Below, piece by piece: positions 44,732 through 55,010 of a stretch of DNA of 64,000 bases; positions within the stretch are counted from its first letter, which is position 1; each line of letters opens with the position of its first letter. The notes below the pieces were generated by a model. That model was not told the origin of the DNA. It did no database searches and saw nothing but the letters and a program-made list of their open reading frames with translations. The position numbers and the translations under genes are program-made. Source of the stretch: Nocardia brasiliensis. Lineage in GTDB: Bacteria > Actinomycetota > Actinomycetes > Mycobacteriales > Mycobacteriaceae. The stretch is taken from the NCBI RefSeq assembly GCF_011801125.1, contig NZ_CP046171.1, positions 6,324,001-6,388,000 of the forward strand. Reading direction: 5' to 3'.

Positions 44732-44758
44732 GTTACGCCCATGTGACAGAGCGGTTTC
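44732..44758 (-). promoter_or_regulatory. GlnR box upstream of nirB
   Basis: Read toward nirB, the minus strand shows GAAAC-N6-GTCAC-N6-GTAAC, three 5-base half-sites with exact 6-base spacers. This matches the alternating GaAAC/GTnAC pattern known for the actinobacterial nitrogen regulator GlnR. It ends about 128 bp before the start codon, a usual distance for a GlnR-activated promoter. Confidence 0.6.
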
Positions 44759-44830
44759 CGAAGATCACCTCGACCCCATCGCGGCCGTGCGCGCGATGAG
44801 AGCCGCTCCCCGAGCATCGGCCACACGAGT

Positions 44831-44880
44831 GCGCCCCGCAACCCGACCGACAGCAACTTGCCGGTCGCGCCGCGGGGCGC
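44831..44880. terminator. Large nested hairpin downstream of the CynX/NimT-type transporter gene
   Basis: A perfect 9-bp outer stem (44831-44839 with 44872-44880) encloses a perfect 6-bp inner stem (CGACCG 44844-44849 with CGGTCG 44862-44867). It starts 19 bases past the transporter stop on the minus strand and probably ends that transcript, insulating the nirB promoter region. Confidence 0.55.
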
Positions 44881-44898
44881 GTCGTGGTGTGCTAGCGC

Positions 44899-46155
44899 TC
44901 AGTGCCAGGTGTCCTCGAGCATGCGCGGCTTGCAGGCCTGCCACGCACCGGTCAGCAGGACCAGCACGGCGACCGTGAGCAGCGCGAAGGGCGCGAGCCA
45001 GCCGTCGGTGGCCGAGTGCAGGACGCCGAACAGGACCGGGCCGACACAGGCCACCGCGTAGCCGACGCCCTGGGTGAAGCCGGACAGCGCCGACGAGCCA
45101 CCCGGGGTGCTGGTACGCATGTTGATCAGGGTCAGTGCCATCGGGAAGGTGCTCGGGCCGAGGCCGAGCAGCACGACCCACAGGATCGGCGCGCTCATCG
45201 GCGCGACGAGCAGCCCGACGAACGAGGCGATGAAGAACGCACCGCAGCCGACGACGACCGGGAAGGGATTACGGAAGCGGGCGATCACGGTCGGCGCGGT
45301 CAGGGCAGCGAACAGGCCGACCAGACCGAACACGCCGAGCATGCTGCCCGCGAAGCTCGCGCTGGCGCCCGCGTCGGTGAGGATCTTGGGCAGCCAGGTG
45401 AACATCGCGTAGGTGATCAGCGAGGTCATGCCGAACATGCCCGCCATCCCCCAGGCCAGCGGGGAACGCCAGACCCGGCCGGTGCGCGGCGCGTCGGCGG
45501 GCAGCGCGGTGGTGTCCTCGACATCGCGGCCGCGACGGTCGCGCAGCACCCCGATCCAGGGCAGCGCCGCGGCGAAACCGAGTGCGGCCCACAGGCCGAG
45601 CGAGATCCGCCAGCCGAACGCGTCGGCGAGCGGGACCGCGACGAACGCGGGCGCCACGGTGCCGACCTGCACCATCATGATGTACAGCGAGCTGACCACC
45701 GCGAGCCGATCCGCGAAGTACCGCTTCACCAGCGGCGGGATCACCACGTTGCCGATGCCCATGCCGGCCAGCGCCAGCGCGGAGAAGACCAGCAGTTCGG
45801 CGGTGCCCGACAGCAGCACCCGCACGAGCATGCCGGTGCCCGCCATCAGCATGGCACTGAGCGCGGTGCGCTCCAGGCCGATCCGGCGGACCAGCACGGG
45901 GGTCAGCAAACCCGAGAGCGCGAACATCGCGGTCGGAATCATGCCGAACACGCCGACCACGGCGGTGCCGTAACCCACGTCGGCGCCGATCCGTTCGGCC
46001 AGGGGGCTGAACGCCGTTACCGCGACACGCAGCACGAGGGCCGACATCACAATCGCGGCCAACACGAGCAGCCGACCCTCCGTCAGTGCCCGCCGACGCT
46101 GCTCGACCAGCACGGATTCGGTTCGGGTCTGAGTTTTCTGGAGGGTTGCAGTCAC
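44899..46155 (-). CDS. MFS transporter of the CynX/NimT type
   Basis: The 418-residue protein has about 12 membrane helices with the CynX/NimT-like pattern: LVLRVAVTAFSPLAERIG in helix 1, GMIPTAMFALSGLLTP, GMGIGNVVIPPLVKRYF and a second-half WLPKILTDAGASASFAG. Family members are linked to cyanate or 2-nitroimidazole export/import, but many are of unknown substrate. The GTG at 46155 (MTATLQK) was chosen because the sequence upstream overlaps the divergent regulatory region. It is divergent from a GntR regulator, which probably controls it. Confidence 0.82.
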   Translation of the reverse strand: MTATLQKTQTRTESVLVEQRRRALTEGRLLVLAAIVMSALVLRVAVTAFSPLAERIGADVGYGTAVVGVFGMIPTAMFALSGLLTPVLVRRIGLERTALSAMLMAGTGMLVRVLLSGTAELLVFSALALAGMGIGNVVIPPLVKRYFADRLAVVSSLYIMMVQVGTVAPAFVAVPLADAFGWRISLGLWAALGFAAALPWIGVLRDRRGRDVEDTTALPADAPRTGRVWRSPLAWGMAGMFGMTSLITYAMFTWLPKILTDAGASASFAGSMLGVFGLVGLFAALTAPTVIARFRNPFPVVVGCGAFFIASFVGLLVAPMSAPILWVVLLGLGPSTFPMALTLINMRTSTPGGSSALSGFTQGVGYAVACVGPVLFGVLHSATDGWLAPFALLTVAVLVLLTGAWQACKPRMLEDTWH

Positions 46156-46186
46156 CGCGAAATCATAGGATGACCGGATGATAGGA

Positions 46187-46200
46187 CACAACGATTTGTG
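46187..46200. promoter_or_regulatory. Palindromic operator candidate between gntR and the transporter gene
   Basis: CACAA-CGAT-TTGTG is a perfect inverted repeat with a 4-base centre in the 65-bp divergent intergenic region. ATCAT and ATGAT arms and repeated ATAGGA words lie just to its left. The position between a GntR/FadR gene and its divergent neighbour is typical of an autoregulatory operator. Confidence 0.5.
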
Positions 46201-46220
46201 ATGAGCGGTACTCTGAGGCT

Positions 46221-46928
46221 GTGCAACCAGTCCGGCGCACCAGCCTCATTGCCCAGGTCACCGAGCAGCTGCGTGCCGAAATCCGTTCCAGCCGTTGGCC
46301 CATCGGCTCACGCATCCCCACCGAACCGGAGCTCACCGAGCTCACCGGGACGGGTCGAAACACCGTGCGCGAGGCCGTCCAGGCCCTCGTCCACGCGGGG
46401 ATGCTCGAGCGACGCCAAGGTTCGGGAACCTATGTGATCGCATCCTCCGACCTCGGCGGCACTCTCGGCAAGTACTTTGCCGACGCCGAGGAGCGCGATG
46501 TGCTCGAGCTGCGCCTGGCGCTCGACACCACCGCCGCCGCGCTGGCCGCCCGCCGCCGCGACGACAGTGACATCGCCAACCTGCTGCAGTTACTCGCCGA
46601 ACGCGACAAGGCCTGGCACGACGACAGCCCGGCCGCGATCGAGTCCGACGTGGAACTGCACCGCGCGATCGTCGTCGCCAGCCACAACGCGGTGTACCTC
46701 GAGTTCTACGACTCGCTGCTCCCGATCATCGAACAGGTGATCCGAGCGCGGACGTTGAAGTCCGATGACTCCTACCCCGAAGAGCACGCCGAATTGGTGC
46801 ACGCGGTGATCGACGGCGATCCCGAACGCGCCTCCGCGGCGGCGAGTTGCTTCCTGAACTCGCTCATCTCGGAGTACCCGGACGCCATCGGCGACACCGC
46901 CACCCCGCGCGACGCGCAGACCGGCTAA
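46221..46928 (+). CDS. GntR family regulator, FadR subfamily
   Basis: The 235-residue protein has an N-terminal winged helix (residues about 8-75: EQLRAEIRSSRWPIGSRIPTE, then TGRNTVREAVQALVHAGML and RRQGSGTYV). An all-helical FCD ligand domain follows, with ELRLALDTTAAALAA, DVELHRAIVVASHN and EEHAELVHAVIDGDPERA, including the Asp/His metal-site positions. It starts at GTG 46221, divergent from the MFS gene, and probably represses the transporter until an organic acid or related ligand binds. Confidence 0.85.
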   Translation: MQPVRRTSLIAQVTEQLRAEIRSSRWPIGSRIPTEPELTELTGTGRNTVREAVQALVHAGMLERRQGSGTYVIASSDLGGTLGKYFADAEERDVLELRLALDTTAAALAARRRDDSDIANLLQLLAERDKAWHDDSPAAIESDVELHRAIVVASHNAVYLEFYDSLLPIIEQVIRARTLKSDDSYPEEHAELVHAVIDGDPERASAAASCFLNSLISEYPDAIGDTATPRDAQTG

Positions 46929-47107
46929 TCGACTCACCACGCCCCGGCGCACCCTGTGAGCCGGAATTGCCTGGAACGTCACGCGCAGCCACGACGCCGC
47001 AACACCCGGCCCCTACGTTGTGACGCAGAACAAGCCAGGCAACTCGAGGCCGCCCGTGGCAATGCCGCCGCGCCGGCGGCCGGTCGAGCGCAGACGAGAG
47101 GAAGCCG

Positions 47108-48586
47108 ATGACTGCGACCGCAGCCGCCACCGGCACCGAATCCGACACATTCCAGCATCAGACCAGGGGGCGCTGGCTGACCCAGTGGGAGCCCGACAAC
47201 CAGAAATTCTGGGAATCGGGCGGCGCGCGCACCGCGCGCAAGAACCTGATCTTCTCGGTGTTCGCCGAGAACCTCGGCTTCAGCGTCTGGGTCATCTGGG
47301 GCACCGTGGTGACCAGCATGGGCGCGGCGGGCTTCGACTTCCTCGCCGGGCTCGGCAAGGGTGATCCGACCGCGGTCAGTAACGCGCTGCTGCTGTCGTC
47401 CACCCCGACCCTGGTCGGCGCGGCCCTGCGCATTCCCTACACCTTCGCCATCCCCAAGTTCGGCGGGCGCGCGTTCACCGCGTTCAGCGCGGCGATGCTG
47501 CTCGTGCCGACCCTGGGGCTGGCCTACTTCGTCAACCAGCCGGGCACGCCGATGTGGGTCTTCATGATCCTGGCCGCGCTGGCCGGCGTCGGCGGCGGCA
47601 ACTTCTCCTCGTCGATGTCGAACATCAACTTCTTCTTCCCCGAGAGCAAGAAGGGCGCGGCGCTCGGCATCAACGCCGCGGGCGGCAACCTCGGGGTGGC
47701 GCAGACGCAGCTGATCCTGCCGCTGATCATCACCCTCGGCACCCATCTCATGGCCAAGGACCCGGCAGGCTACCGATTCGGCATCACCCTGTCGGTCCTG
47801 GTGTGGGTGCCGTTCATCCTGGCGGCGGCCTTCGGCGCGCTGCGCTACATGGACAGCATCACCACCGCGAAGTCCGACGGCAAGTCCTATCGGTTGGCGC
47901 TGACCAACCCGCACACCTGGGTGATGGCGGTGCTCTACATCGGCACCTTCGGTTCGTTCATCGGGTTCTCCTTCGCGTTCCCGACGCTGATCAAGGCCAA
48001 CTTCCCCGAGCTGGCCAAGATCGGCTGGATCAGCACGCTCGGCAACCTCGCCTTCCTCGGCGCGTTCGTCGGCTCGTTCAGCCGCCCGCTCGGCGGCTGG
48101 ATCTCCGACAAGGTGGGCGGTGCGAAGATCACGCTGTTCGTCTTCGGCGGCATGGCGGCCTCGGTCGCCTTGATCATGGCCGCGCTGGAGCTGAAAAACT
48201 TTCCGCTGTACCTGATCTCGTTCCTGGTGCTGTTCGTGATGACCGGCATCGGCAATGGCTCGACCTACCGGATGATCCCGACCATCTTCAGCGCGATGTC
48301 GAAGAAGTACGCCGCCGAGCACGGGCTCGACCGCAACGCGGCGACCGCATCGGCCCGGCGGCAAGCGGGCGCGGCGATCGGCGTGATCGGCGCGGTCGGC
48401 GCCTCGGGCGGCTGGCTGTTGCAGCAGGCGCTGCGGCTGTCCAACACCAACTACCACACCATGGCGCCCGCGTTCTGGGCGTACGCGGGGGCGTTCCTGC
48501 TGATGGGCGCGCTCACCTGGTGGTGCTATCTGCGGTCCTCGTTCGCCATCGGCCGGGCGCCGTCGCTGGCCTACGCGAAGGTGTAG
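47108..48586 (+). CDS. narK: Nitrate/nitrite transporter NarK
   Basis: The 492-residue MFS protein has 12 membrane helices and the nitrate signature regions: GVGGGNFSSSMSNINFF followed by FPESKKGAALGINAAGGNLG in helix 5, and GTYRMIPT-like MTGIGNGSTYRMIPTIF in the second half, with the conserved Arg residues of nitrate porters. It imports nitrate and/or exports nitrite, serving NarGHI and NirBD in this window. The extended loop with FSAMSKKYAAEHG matches actinobacterial NarK. An AGAGGAAG Shine-Dalgarno precedes the ATG. No clear GlnR box was found in the 179-bp upstream gap. Confidence 0.93.
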   Translation: MTATAAATGTESDTFQHQTRGRWLTQWEPDNQKFWESGGARTARKNLIFSVFAENLGFSVWVIWGTVVTSMGAAGFDFLAGLGKGDPTAVSNALLLSSTPTLVGAALRIPYTFAIPKFGGRAFTAFSAAMLLVPTLGLAYFVNQPGTPMWVFMILAALAGVGGGNFSSSMSNINFFFPESKKGAALGINAAGGNLGVAQTQLILPLIITLGTHLMAKDPAGYRFGITLSVLVWVPFILAAAFGALRYMDSITTAKSDGKSYRLALTNPHTWVMAVLYIGTFGSFIGFSFAFPTLIKANFPELAKIGWISTLGNLAFLGAFVGSFSRPLGGWISDKVGGAKITLFVFGGMAASVALIMAALELKNFPLYLISFLVLFVMTGIGNGSTYRMIPTIFSAMSKKYAAEHGLDRNAATASARRQAGAAIGVIGAVGASGGWLLQQALRLSNTNYHTMAPAFWAYAGAFLLMGALTWWCYLRSSFAIGRAPSLAYAKV

Positions 48587-48652
48587 ACCGCACAACGCGT
48601 TTCGCCGCCGACCGCGCAGAGCCGAGCACCCGCGACGGCTTCGCGCGGTCGG

Positions 48653-49507
48653 TTACAGCATCAAGCGGACCATGTCCGCGGTGCGCGCCAGACCGGGGAA
48701 CGCCTCGGGGGTCGAGCGCGGGTGCAGCGCGTGTACCGCGAGCCGGAACATGACCGCGCGCAACAACATCTGCGGCCACTCCGGTAGATCCCGCCAGCGC
48801 TCCAGCAGCCCGTCGTCGGCGCCGCCCCACGCCAGCGCGTCGACCACGATCACCCCCGCCGCCCACGGCGCGGGTCGCCAGTACGGCGTGATGTCGGTGA
48901 GCCCGGGTGTGTAGCTTCCGGCGAACAGCACGGTGCCGAACAGGTCACCGTGCACCAGTTGAGCGGGCGTGCGCACCGGCTTACGCAGGGTGGCCAACTG
49001 CCCGATGAGTTCCATACTGCGCTGACCGTCCGGCGTCGCCTGGGTGGGCAGCATGCCGCCCGCCCGTAACGTGCGCAGCGGCACCGCTTCCCACGCGGCC
49101 CGATCGGCCGCGACGAACACGTCCACGTCCATCCACGGCACCACCGGCTGCTGCACCAGGAATCGGGGCCGCTCCAGCTGCGCGGTGGCCTGATGTAGTC
49201 GCAGCGACACCGAGATCACCTCGTCGTGCCGCGGTTCCGGGACGCCCTCGAGAAAGGTGTCGGCCCGCCAGCCGGAGACGACATAGCGCCCGTCGGTGGC
49301 GCGCACCGGGCGGGCCAGGCGCAAACCGTCCACCTGCAAGGTCTCGCGCACCTTGGCCGACCACGCGGCCCGCGCGTGATCGGCGACCGGGCTCAGCACG
49401 ACATCCCCGTACCGCCAGCCGCCCTCCCAGTCACCGACGGCAACCGGAGTCACTTCGCGCAGACCGAACGTGGCTCGCACGTGCTCGGGGGGTTCCACAG
49501 AAGTCAC
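48653..49507 (-). CDS. TIGR02569 family actinobacterial protein (Rv3205c-like)
   Basis: The 284-residue protein has a phosphotransferase/kinase-like layout: VAVGDWEGGWRYGDVVLSPV near the N terminus, a GRYVVSGWRADTFLEG strand, and a catalytic-loop-like LVHGDLFGTVLF followed by IVVDALAWGGADD where aminoglycoside-phosphotransferase-type kinases carry HGDL and D. Function is unknown; the family occurs mainly in mycolic-acid actinobacteria. GTG at 49507 fits the protein-like start (MTSVEPPEHV). It is the first gene of the right flank, adjoining moeZ as Rv3205c adjoins moeB1 in M. tuberculosis. Confidence 0.82.
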   Translation of the reverse strand: MTSVEPPEHVRATFGLREVTPVAVGDWEGGWRYGDVVLSPVADHARAAWSAKVRETLQVDGLRLARPVRATDGRYVVSGWRADTFLEGVPEPRHDEVISVSLRLHQATAQLERPRFLVQQPVVPWMDVDVFVAADRAAWEAVPLRTLRAGGMLPTQATPDGQRSMELIGQLATLRKPVRTPAQLVHGDLFGTVLFAGSYTPGLTDITPYWRPAPWAAGVIVVDALAWGGADDGLLERWRDLPEWPQMLLRAVMFRLAVHALHPRSTPEAFPGLARTADMVRLML

Positions 49508-49603
49508 GGCCGTACCGTACCGCCGTGGTGGACGCTGTACAGCACGCCGCGCCGATGCGCAACCCCGCCGGTCGGACGGGGTTCGCGCACGACGCCGACG
49601 CAA

Positions 49604-50788
49604 TCAGTAGACGGGCAGCGAGGGATCGATCTGCCGAGCCCAGGCGATGACACCACCCTGCAGATGGGTGGCGTCGGCGAAACCGGCGCGCTTGAGCGCG
49701 GCCAGCGCCTCGGCCGAACGGACCCCGGTCTTGCAGTGCAGCACGATCGGACGGTTCTGCGGCAGCTCGGAGAGCGCCTCACCGGACAGGATGCGGTCCT
49801 TCGGGATCAGCTTCGCGCCCTCGATGTGCACGATGTCCCATTCCACCGGCTCACGCACGTCGATCAGCTCGATCTCCTTGCCCGCGTCGAGCAGGTCCTT
49901 GAGCTCGCGCGCGGTCAGCGTCGAGTCGGCCGCCGCGGCCTGGCCCTCCTCGGAGACCACACCGCAGAACGCCTCGTAGTCGATCAGTTCGGTGATCGGC
50001 TGCCGCTCCGGATCGCGGCGCAGCTTGATGGTCCGGTAGTTCATGTCCAGTGCGTCGTAGACCATCAGACGGCCGAGCAGCGGCTCGCCGATCCCGGTGA
50101 TCAGCTTGATCGCCTCGGTGACCATGACCGAGCCGATCGAGGCGCACAGCACGCCGAGCACGCCGCCCTCGGCGCAGGAGGGCACCATGCCCGGCGGCGG
50201 GGCCTCCGGGTAGAGGTCGCGGTAGTTGATGCCGCGCCCGTCCGGGGCGTCCTCCCAGAAGACCGAGACCTGCCCCTCGAAGCGGTAGATCGAACCCCAC
50301 ACGTAGGGCTTGCCCGCCAGCACCGCCGCGTCGTTGACCAGGTAGCGGGTGGCGAAGTTGTCGGTGCCGTCGACGATCAGGTCGTACTCGGCGAACAGCT
50401 CGACCGCGTTGTCCGGCTCCAGGCGCAGCTTGTGCAGGCGTACCTCGATGCCGGAGTTGATCTCCAGGATCGATTCGCGCGCGCTGTCGGCCTTCGGCTT
50501 GCCGATATCGGACTCACCGTGGATGATCTGGCGCTGCAGATTCGAGGCGTCCACCTCGTCGAACTCGACGATGCCCAGGGTGCCGACACCCGCCGCGGCC
50601 AGGTACAGCAGCGCCGGGGAGCCGAGCCCGCCCGCACCGATGACCAGCACCTTGGCGTTCTTCAGCCGTTTCTGCCCGTCGACGCCCAGATCAGGGATGA
50701 TCAGGTGACGGCTGTAGCGGGCGACCTCGTCCTTGGTCAGCTCCGCGGCCGGCTCGACCAGTGGTGGCAGGGACTTTGGTGATGACAC
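49604..50788 (-). CDS. moeZ: MoeZ: adenylyltransferase/sulfurtransferase with rhodanese domain
   Basis: The 394-residue protein has an N-terminal ThiF/MoeB domain: RYSRHLIIPDLG, the ATP-binding VLVIGAGGLGSPALLYLAAAG and DGTDNFATRYLVND. The usual zinc Cys pairs of ThiF are altered, with only PSCAEGGVLG visible. The C-terminal rhodanese domain has ELIDVREPVEWDIVHIEGA and the active loop LHCKTGVRS with the persulfide Cys. Actinobacterial MoeZ activates and thiocarboxylates small sulfur carriers such as MoaD2 and CysO, feeding molybdopterin, cysteine and thio-metabolite synthesis. It starts with GTG. Confidence 0.92.
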   Translation of the reverse strand: MSSPKSLPPLVEPAAELTKDEVARYSRHLIIPDLGVDGQKRLKNAKVLVIGAGGLGSPALLYLAAAGVGTLGIVEFDEVDASNLQRQIIHGESDIGKPKADSARESILEINSGIEVRLHKLRLEPDNAVELFAEYDLIVDGTDNFATRYLVNDAAVLAGKPYVWGSIYRFEGQVSVFWEDAPDGRGINYRDLYPEAPPPGMVPSCAEGGVLGVLCASIGSVMVTEAIKLITGIGEPLLGRLMVYDALDMNYRTIKLRRDPERQPITELIDYEAFCGVVSEEGQAAAADSTLTARELKDLLDAGKEIELIDVREPVEWDIVHIEGAKLIPKDRILSGEALSELPQNRPIVLHCKTGVRSAEALAALKRAGFADATHLQGGVIAWARQIDPSLPVY

Positions 50789-50884
50789 GTCCAGGACTCC
50801 TCGAATCGAATGGGTCGATCTCGTTGTGCAACACCCGCGACCAGACCGTTCTTCCCGGTCTATCGTCGCCTACCCGCCGCGCGG

Positions 50885-53041
<2,157 letters not shown>

Positions 53042-53095
53042 CCCCCGCACCGGTCGACCGCGCACCGCGTCGACGACCGAGCGGACCCGGACACG

Positions 53096-53131
53096 AACGA
53101 GCCCCCGTACCGATCGGTGCGGGGGCTCGTT
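53096..53131. terminator. Bidirectional terminator between tetR and the DUF3107 gene
   Basis: A perfect 12-bp stem (AACGAGCCCCCG 53096-53107 with CGGGGGCTCGTT 53120-53131) has the self-complementary CCGATCGG in its loop. It lies between two convergent genes, 54 bp past tetR and 24 bp past the opposite stop. Confidence 0.8.
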
Positions 53132-53155
53132 GCGGTTCGGACCCGGCCGGAAACC

Positions 53156-53383
53156 TCAGACGGTGGCGAAGCCGACGCGACCGCTCTGCACGGTGCCGAT
53201 CTCGACGTAGGCGACCTTCGACGCCTGGATCAGGAACTTGCGCCCCTTCTCGTCGGTCAGCGACACCACACCGCCACTGCCGTTCAGCGCACCGGCCACC
53301 AGCGCCTCGACCTCGTCCGGGGTCTGCGAGCTGATGATCAAGAGCTCGCGTGGGCTATCCGAAATACCGATCTTGACCTCCAC
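53156..53383 (-). CDS. DUF3107 small protein (TB9.4-like)
   Basis: The 75-residue protein has an alpha/beta pattern: VEVKIGISDSPRELLI, QTPDEVEALVAGAL, then VVSLTDEKGRKFLIQASKVAYVEIG. This is the DUF3107 family (Rv3208A type), found across actinobacteria and of unknown function. GTG at 53383 was chosen because the homologous proteins begin at this strand and the upstream sequence is not protein-like. An AGGTTGG element precedes the start weakly. Confidence 0.88.
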   Translation of the reverse strand: MEVKIGISDSPRELLIISSQTPDEVEALVAGALNGSGGVVSLTDEKGRKFLIQASKVAYVEIGTVQSGRVGFATV

Positions 53384-53484
53384 GGCCAACCTCCGAACGT
53401 AAGAGTCCTGTGCTGTCGCCCCAAGGCTAATGCAGGCGATCATGCGGTAGGCAGACGGTGCCTGCGCTCTCAGCGAAACAGAAA

Positions 53485-53510
53485 GGGCCCGCACGCCGCT
53501 GTGCGGGCCC
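53485..53510 (-). terminator. Rho-independent-type terminator after the YceI gene
   Basis: A perfect 10-bp stem (53485-53494 with 53501-53510) and a 6-base loop start 16 bases after the yceI-like stop. In the minus-strand direction it is followed by TTTCTGTTTC, a T-rich tail. Confidence 0.8.
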
Positions 53511-53526
53511 GCGTCGGCACGCCCGC

Positions 53527-54072
53527 CTACTTCGGCTCGACGAGCTGGATCTCGAGCTCGATGTTCACCTTGTCACTGAGCATGCCGGGCAGCGGGCCGC
53601 CGACGCCGAAGTCGGTGCGCTTGATGGTGCCGGTGGCGGAGAATCCGGCGTGCTTGTCCCCGGTGCCCGCGAACTCCCGCACCCCGCCCCATTCGACGTC
53701 CAGGGTGACCGGCTTGGTGACGCCGCCGAGCGTGGCCTCGCCCTCGACCTCGAAGCTCTCCGCGATCTGCACCGGCGCGGTGGCGCGGAAGGTCAAGGTC
53801 GGGCGGTTGGCCACGTCGAGGAAATCCGCGGTGCGGATGTGCGCGTCCCGGTCGGGGTTGCCGGTGTCGAAGGAGTCGAGGTAGATCGTGGCGCCGAGTT
53901 CGGCGCGACCGGCCTCGTCGACCGCGAACTCGGTCTCGAACTTGGTGAAACCGCCGCGCACCTTGGAGATGCCGAGGTGGCGAATGGTGAAGCCCACCGA
54001 CGAGTGCGCGGTGTCGAGGGTCCAGGCGCCCGGCTTCAGCAGGGCGGCGGTCGCTTCGGAAGAAGTAGTCAT
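53527..54072 (-). CDS. YceI family lipocalin-like protein
   Basis: The 181-residue protein has the YceI signature: WTLDTAHSSVGFTIRHLGISKVRGGF, YLDSFDTGNPDRDAHIRTADFLDVANRPTLTF in the middle, and GVTKPVTLDVEWGG. The fold is an eight-stranded lipocalin-like barrel that binds long isoprenoid chains in structurally known members. There is no signal peptide, so this copy is cytoplasmic. It is divergent from an XRE regulator with a palindrome between them and has its own terminator. Confidence 0.9.
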   Translation of the reverse strand: MTTSSEATAALLKPGAWTLDTAHSSVGFTIRHLGISKVRGGFTKFETEFAVDEAGRAELGATIYLDSFDTGNPDRDAHIRTADFLDVANRPTLTFRATAPVQIAESFEVEGEATLGGVTKPVTLDVEWGGVREFAGTGDKHAGFSATGTIKRTDFGVGGPLPGMLSDKVNIELEIQLVEPK

Positions 54073-54087
54073 GCCCTAGACCCTGAC

Positions 54088-54101
54088 CGGACCGTGGTCC
54101 G
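54088..54101. promoter_or_regulatory. Palindrome CGGACC-GT-GGTCCG between yceI and the XRE regulator
   Basis: Perfect 6-bp arms with a 2-base centre, 15 bp before the YceI start and 65 bp before the regulator start. TATCCT at about 54118 is a plausible -10 for the regulator. The site could let the regulator control both genes. Confidence 0.45.
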
Positions 54102-54165
54102 TTAACCAGACCGCCGTTATCCTGGACCTGACAGGGCGAGGATAAGCCGCCGCGGAAACGGCACG

Positions 54166-55008
54166 ATGGAGCCCATGGCACGCAACGGATTCGCCGAATT
54201 CCTCATCGCCCGCCGGGCCGAACTCCGGCCGAGCGATGTCGGTATGCCCGAGGGCAGGCGGCGCCGGACCCCAGGACTGCGGCGCGAGGAGGTCGCCGTC
54301 CGGGCCGGGGTGAGCGCGGACTACCTGGCGAGGCTGGAACAGGGCCGCGACACCAATCCGTCCGTCGCGGTGATCGATGCGCTGGCCGACGCGCTGCTGC
54401 TGCGCGGCACCGCACGCCACCACTTCAGCCTGCTCGCCCTGGCTTCCGGCAACGAATCGCATTGCCCGGGTAGTGAATCCGCCGAGGAACAGGTCGCGGA
54501 CACGATCGAGAAGATCCTGCGGGCGCTGCACCCGACCCCGGCCTTCGTGATCGGCAGGCGGCTGAACGTGCTGGCCTGGAACGCCGCCTGGGCGGATTTC
54601 GCCGAACCACTCGGGCTGCTGGACGGCGAGAGCGAGCCGAACCTGGCCTGGTACACCTTCGGGCATCCGAGCGCGCGCACGGTGCTGCGCAACTGGTCCG
54701 AGGCCGCCGACCTCTTCACCGCCGCGCTCGCGCGCGCCAAACTCCGCTGGCCGGGCGATGATTCGCTGCTGAAGACGATCGACGCGCTGCGCCGCCACCC
54801 GGAATTCGCCGACCGCTGGAAGCCGCACCACGTGGGCGCCCGCATCTCCGGCCTGCTGCGCCTCGACCACCCGGTGCACGGTCTGGTCGAGGTGCCGTTC
54901 GAGACCCTGGAGGCCGACCGCGATCAGAGCGTCATCGTCTGGCTGGTCGACCAGGCCATGACCCAACCCCAGGGCCTGCGCCTGGTCCGTCCCGCCGCGA
55001 ACGAATAG
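54166..55008 (+). CDS. XRE/MmyB-like helix-turn-helix regulator
   Basis: The 280-residue protein has an N-terminal XRE helix-turn-helix (RRTPGLRREEVAVRAGVSADYLARLEQGRD) and the MmyB-like ligand domain of actinobacteria (PAFVIGRRLNVLAWNAAWADF, NLAWYTFGHPSARTVLRNW, HHVGARISGLLRLDHPVHGLV). The MmyB-type domain has a PAS-like fold that may bind a fatty-acid-like ligand. Two in-frame ATGs (54166 and 54175) are possible starts. It is divergent from the YceI gene, which is its likely target. Confidence 0.87.
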   Translation: MEPMARNGFAEFLIARRAELRPSDVGMPEGRRRRTPGLRREEVAVRAGVSADYLARLEQGRDTNPSVAVIDALADALLLRGTARHHFSLLALASGNESHCPGSESAEEQVADTIEKILRALHPTPAFVIGRRLNVLAWNAAWADFAEPLGLLDGESEPNLAWYTFGHPSARTVLRNWSEAADLFTAALARAKLRWPGDDSLLKTIDALRRHPEFADRWKPHHVGARISGLLRLDHPVHGLVEVPFETLEADRDQSVIVWLVDQAMTQPQGLRLVRPAANE

Positions 55009-55010
55009 GC

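Noticed and set aside
46929..47107. GlnR box before narK
   Set aside because: GTCAC and GTGAC occur (about 46978 and 47020) but no partner half-site lies at a 6-base spacing, so it was not called.
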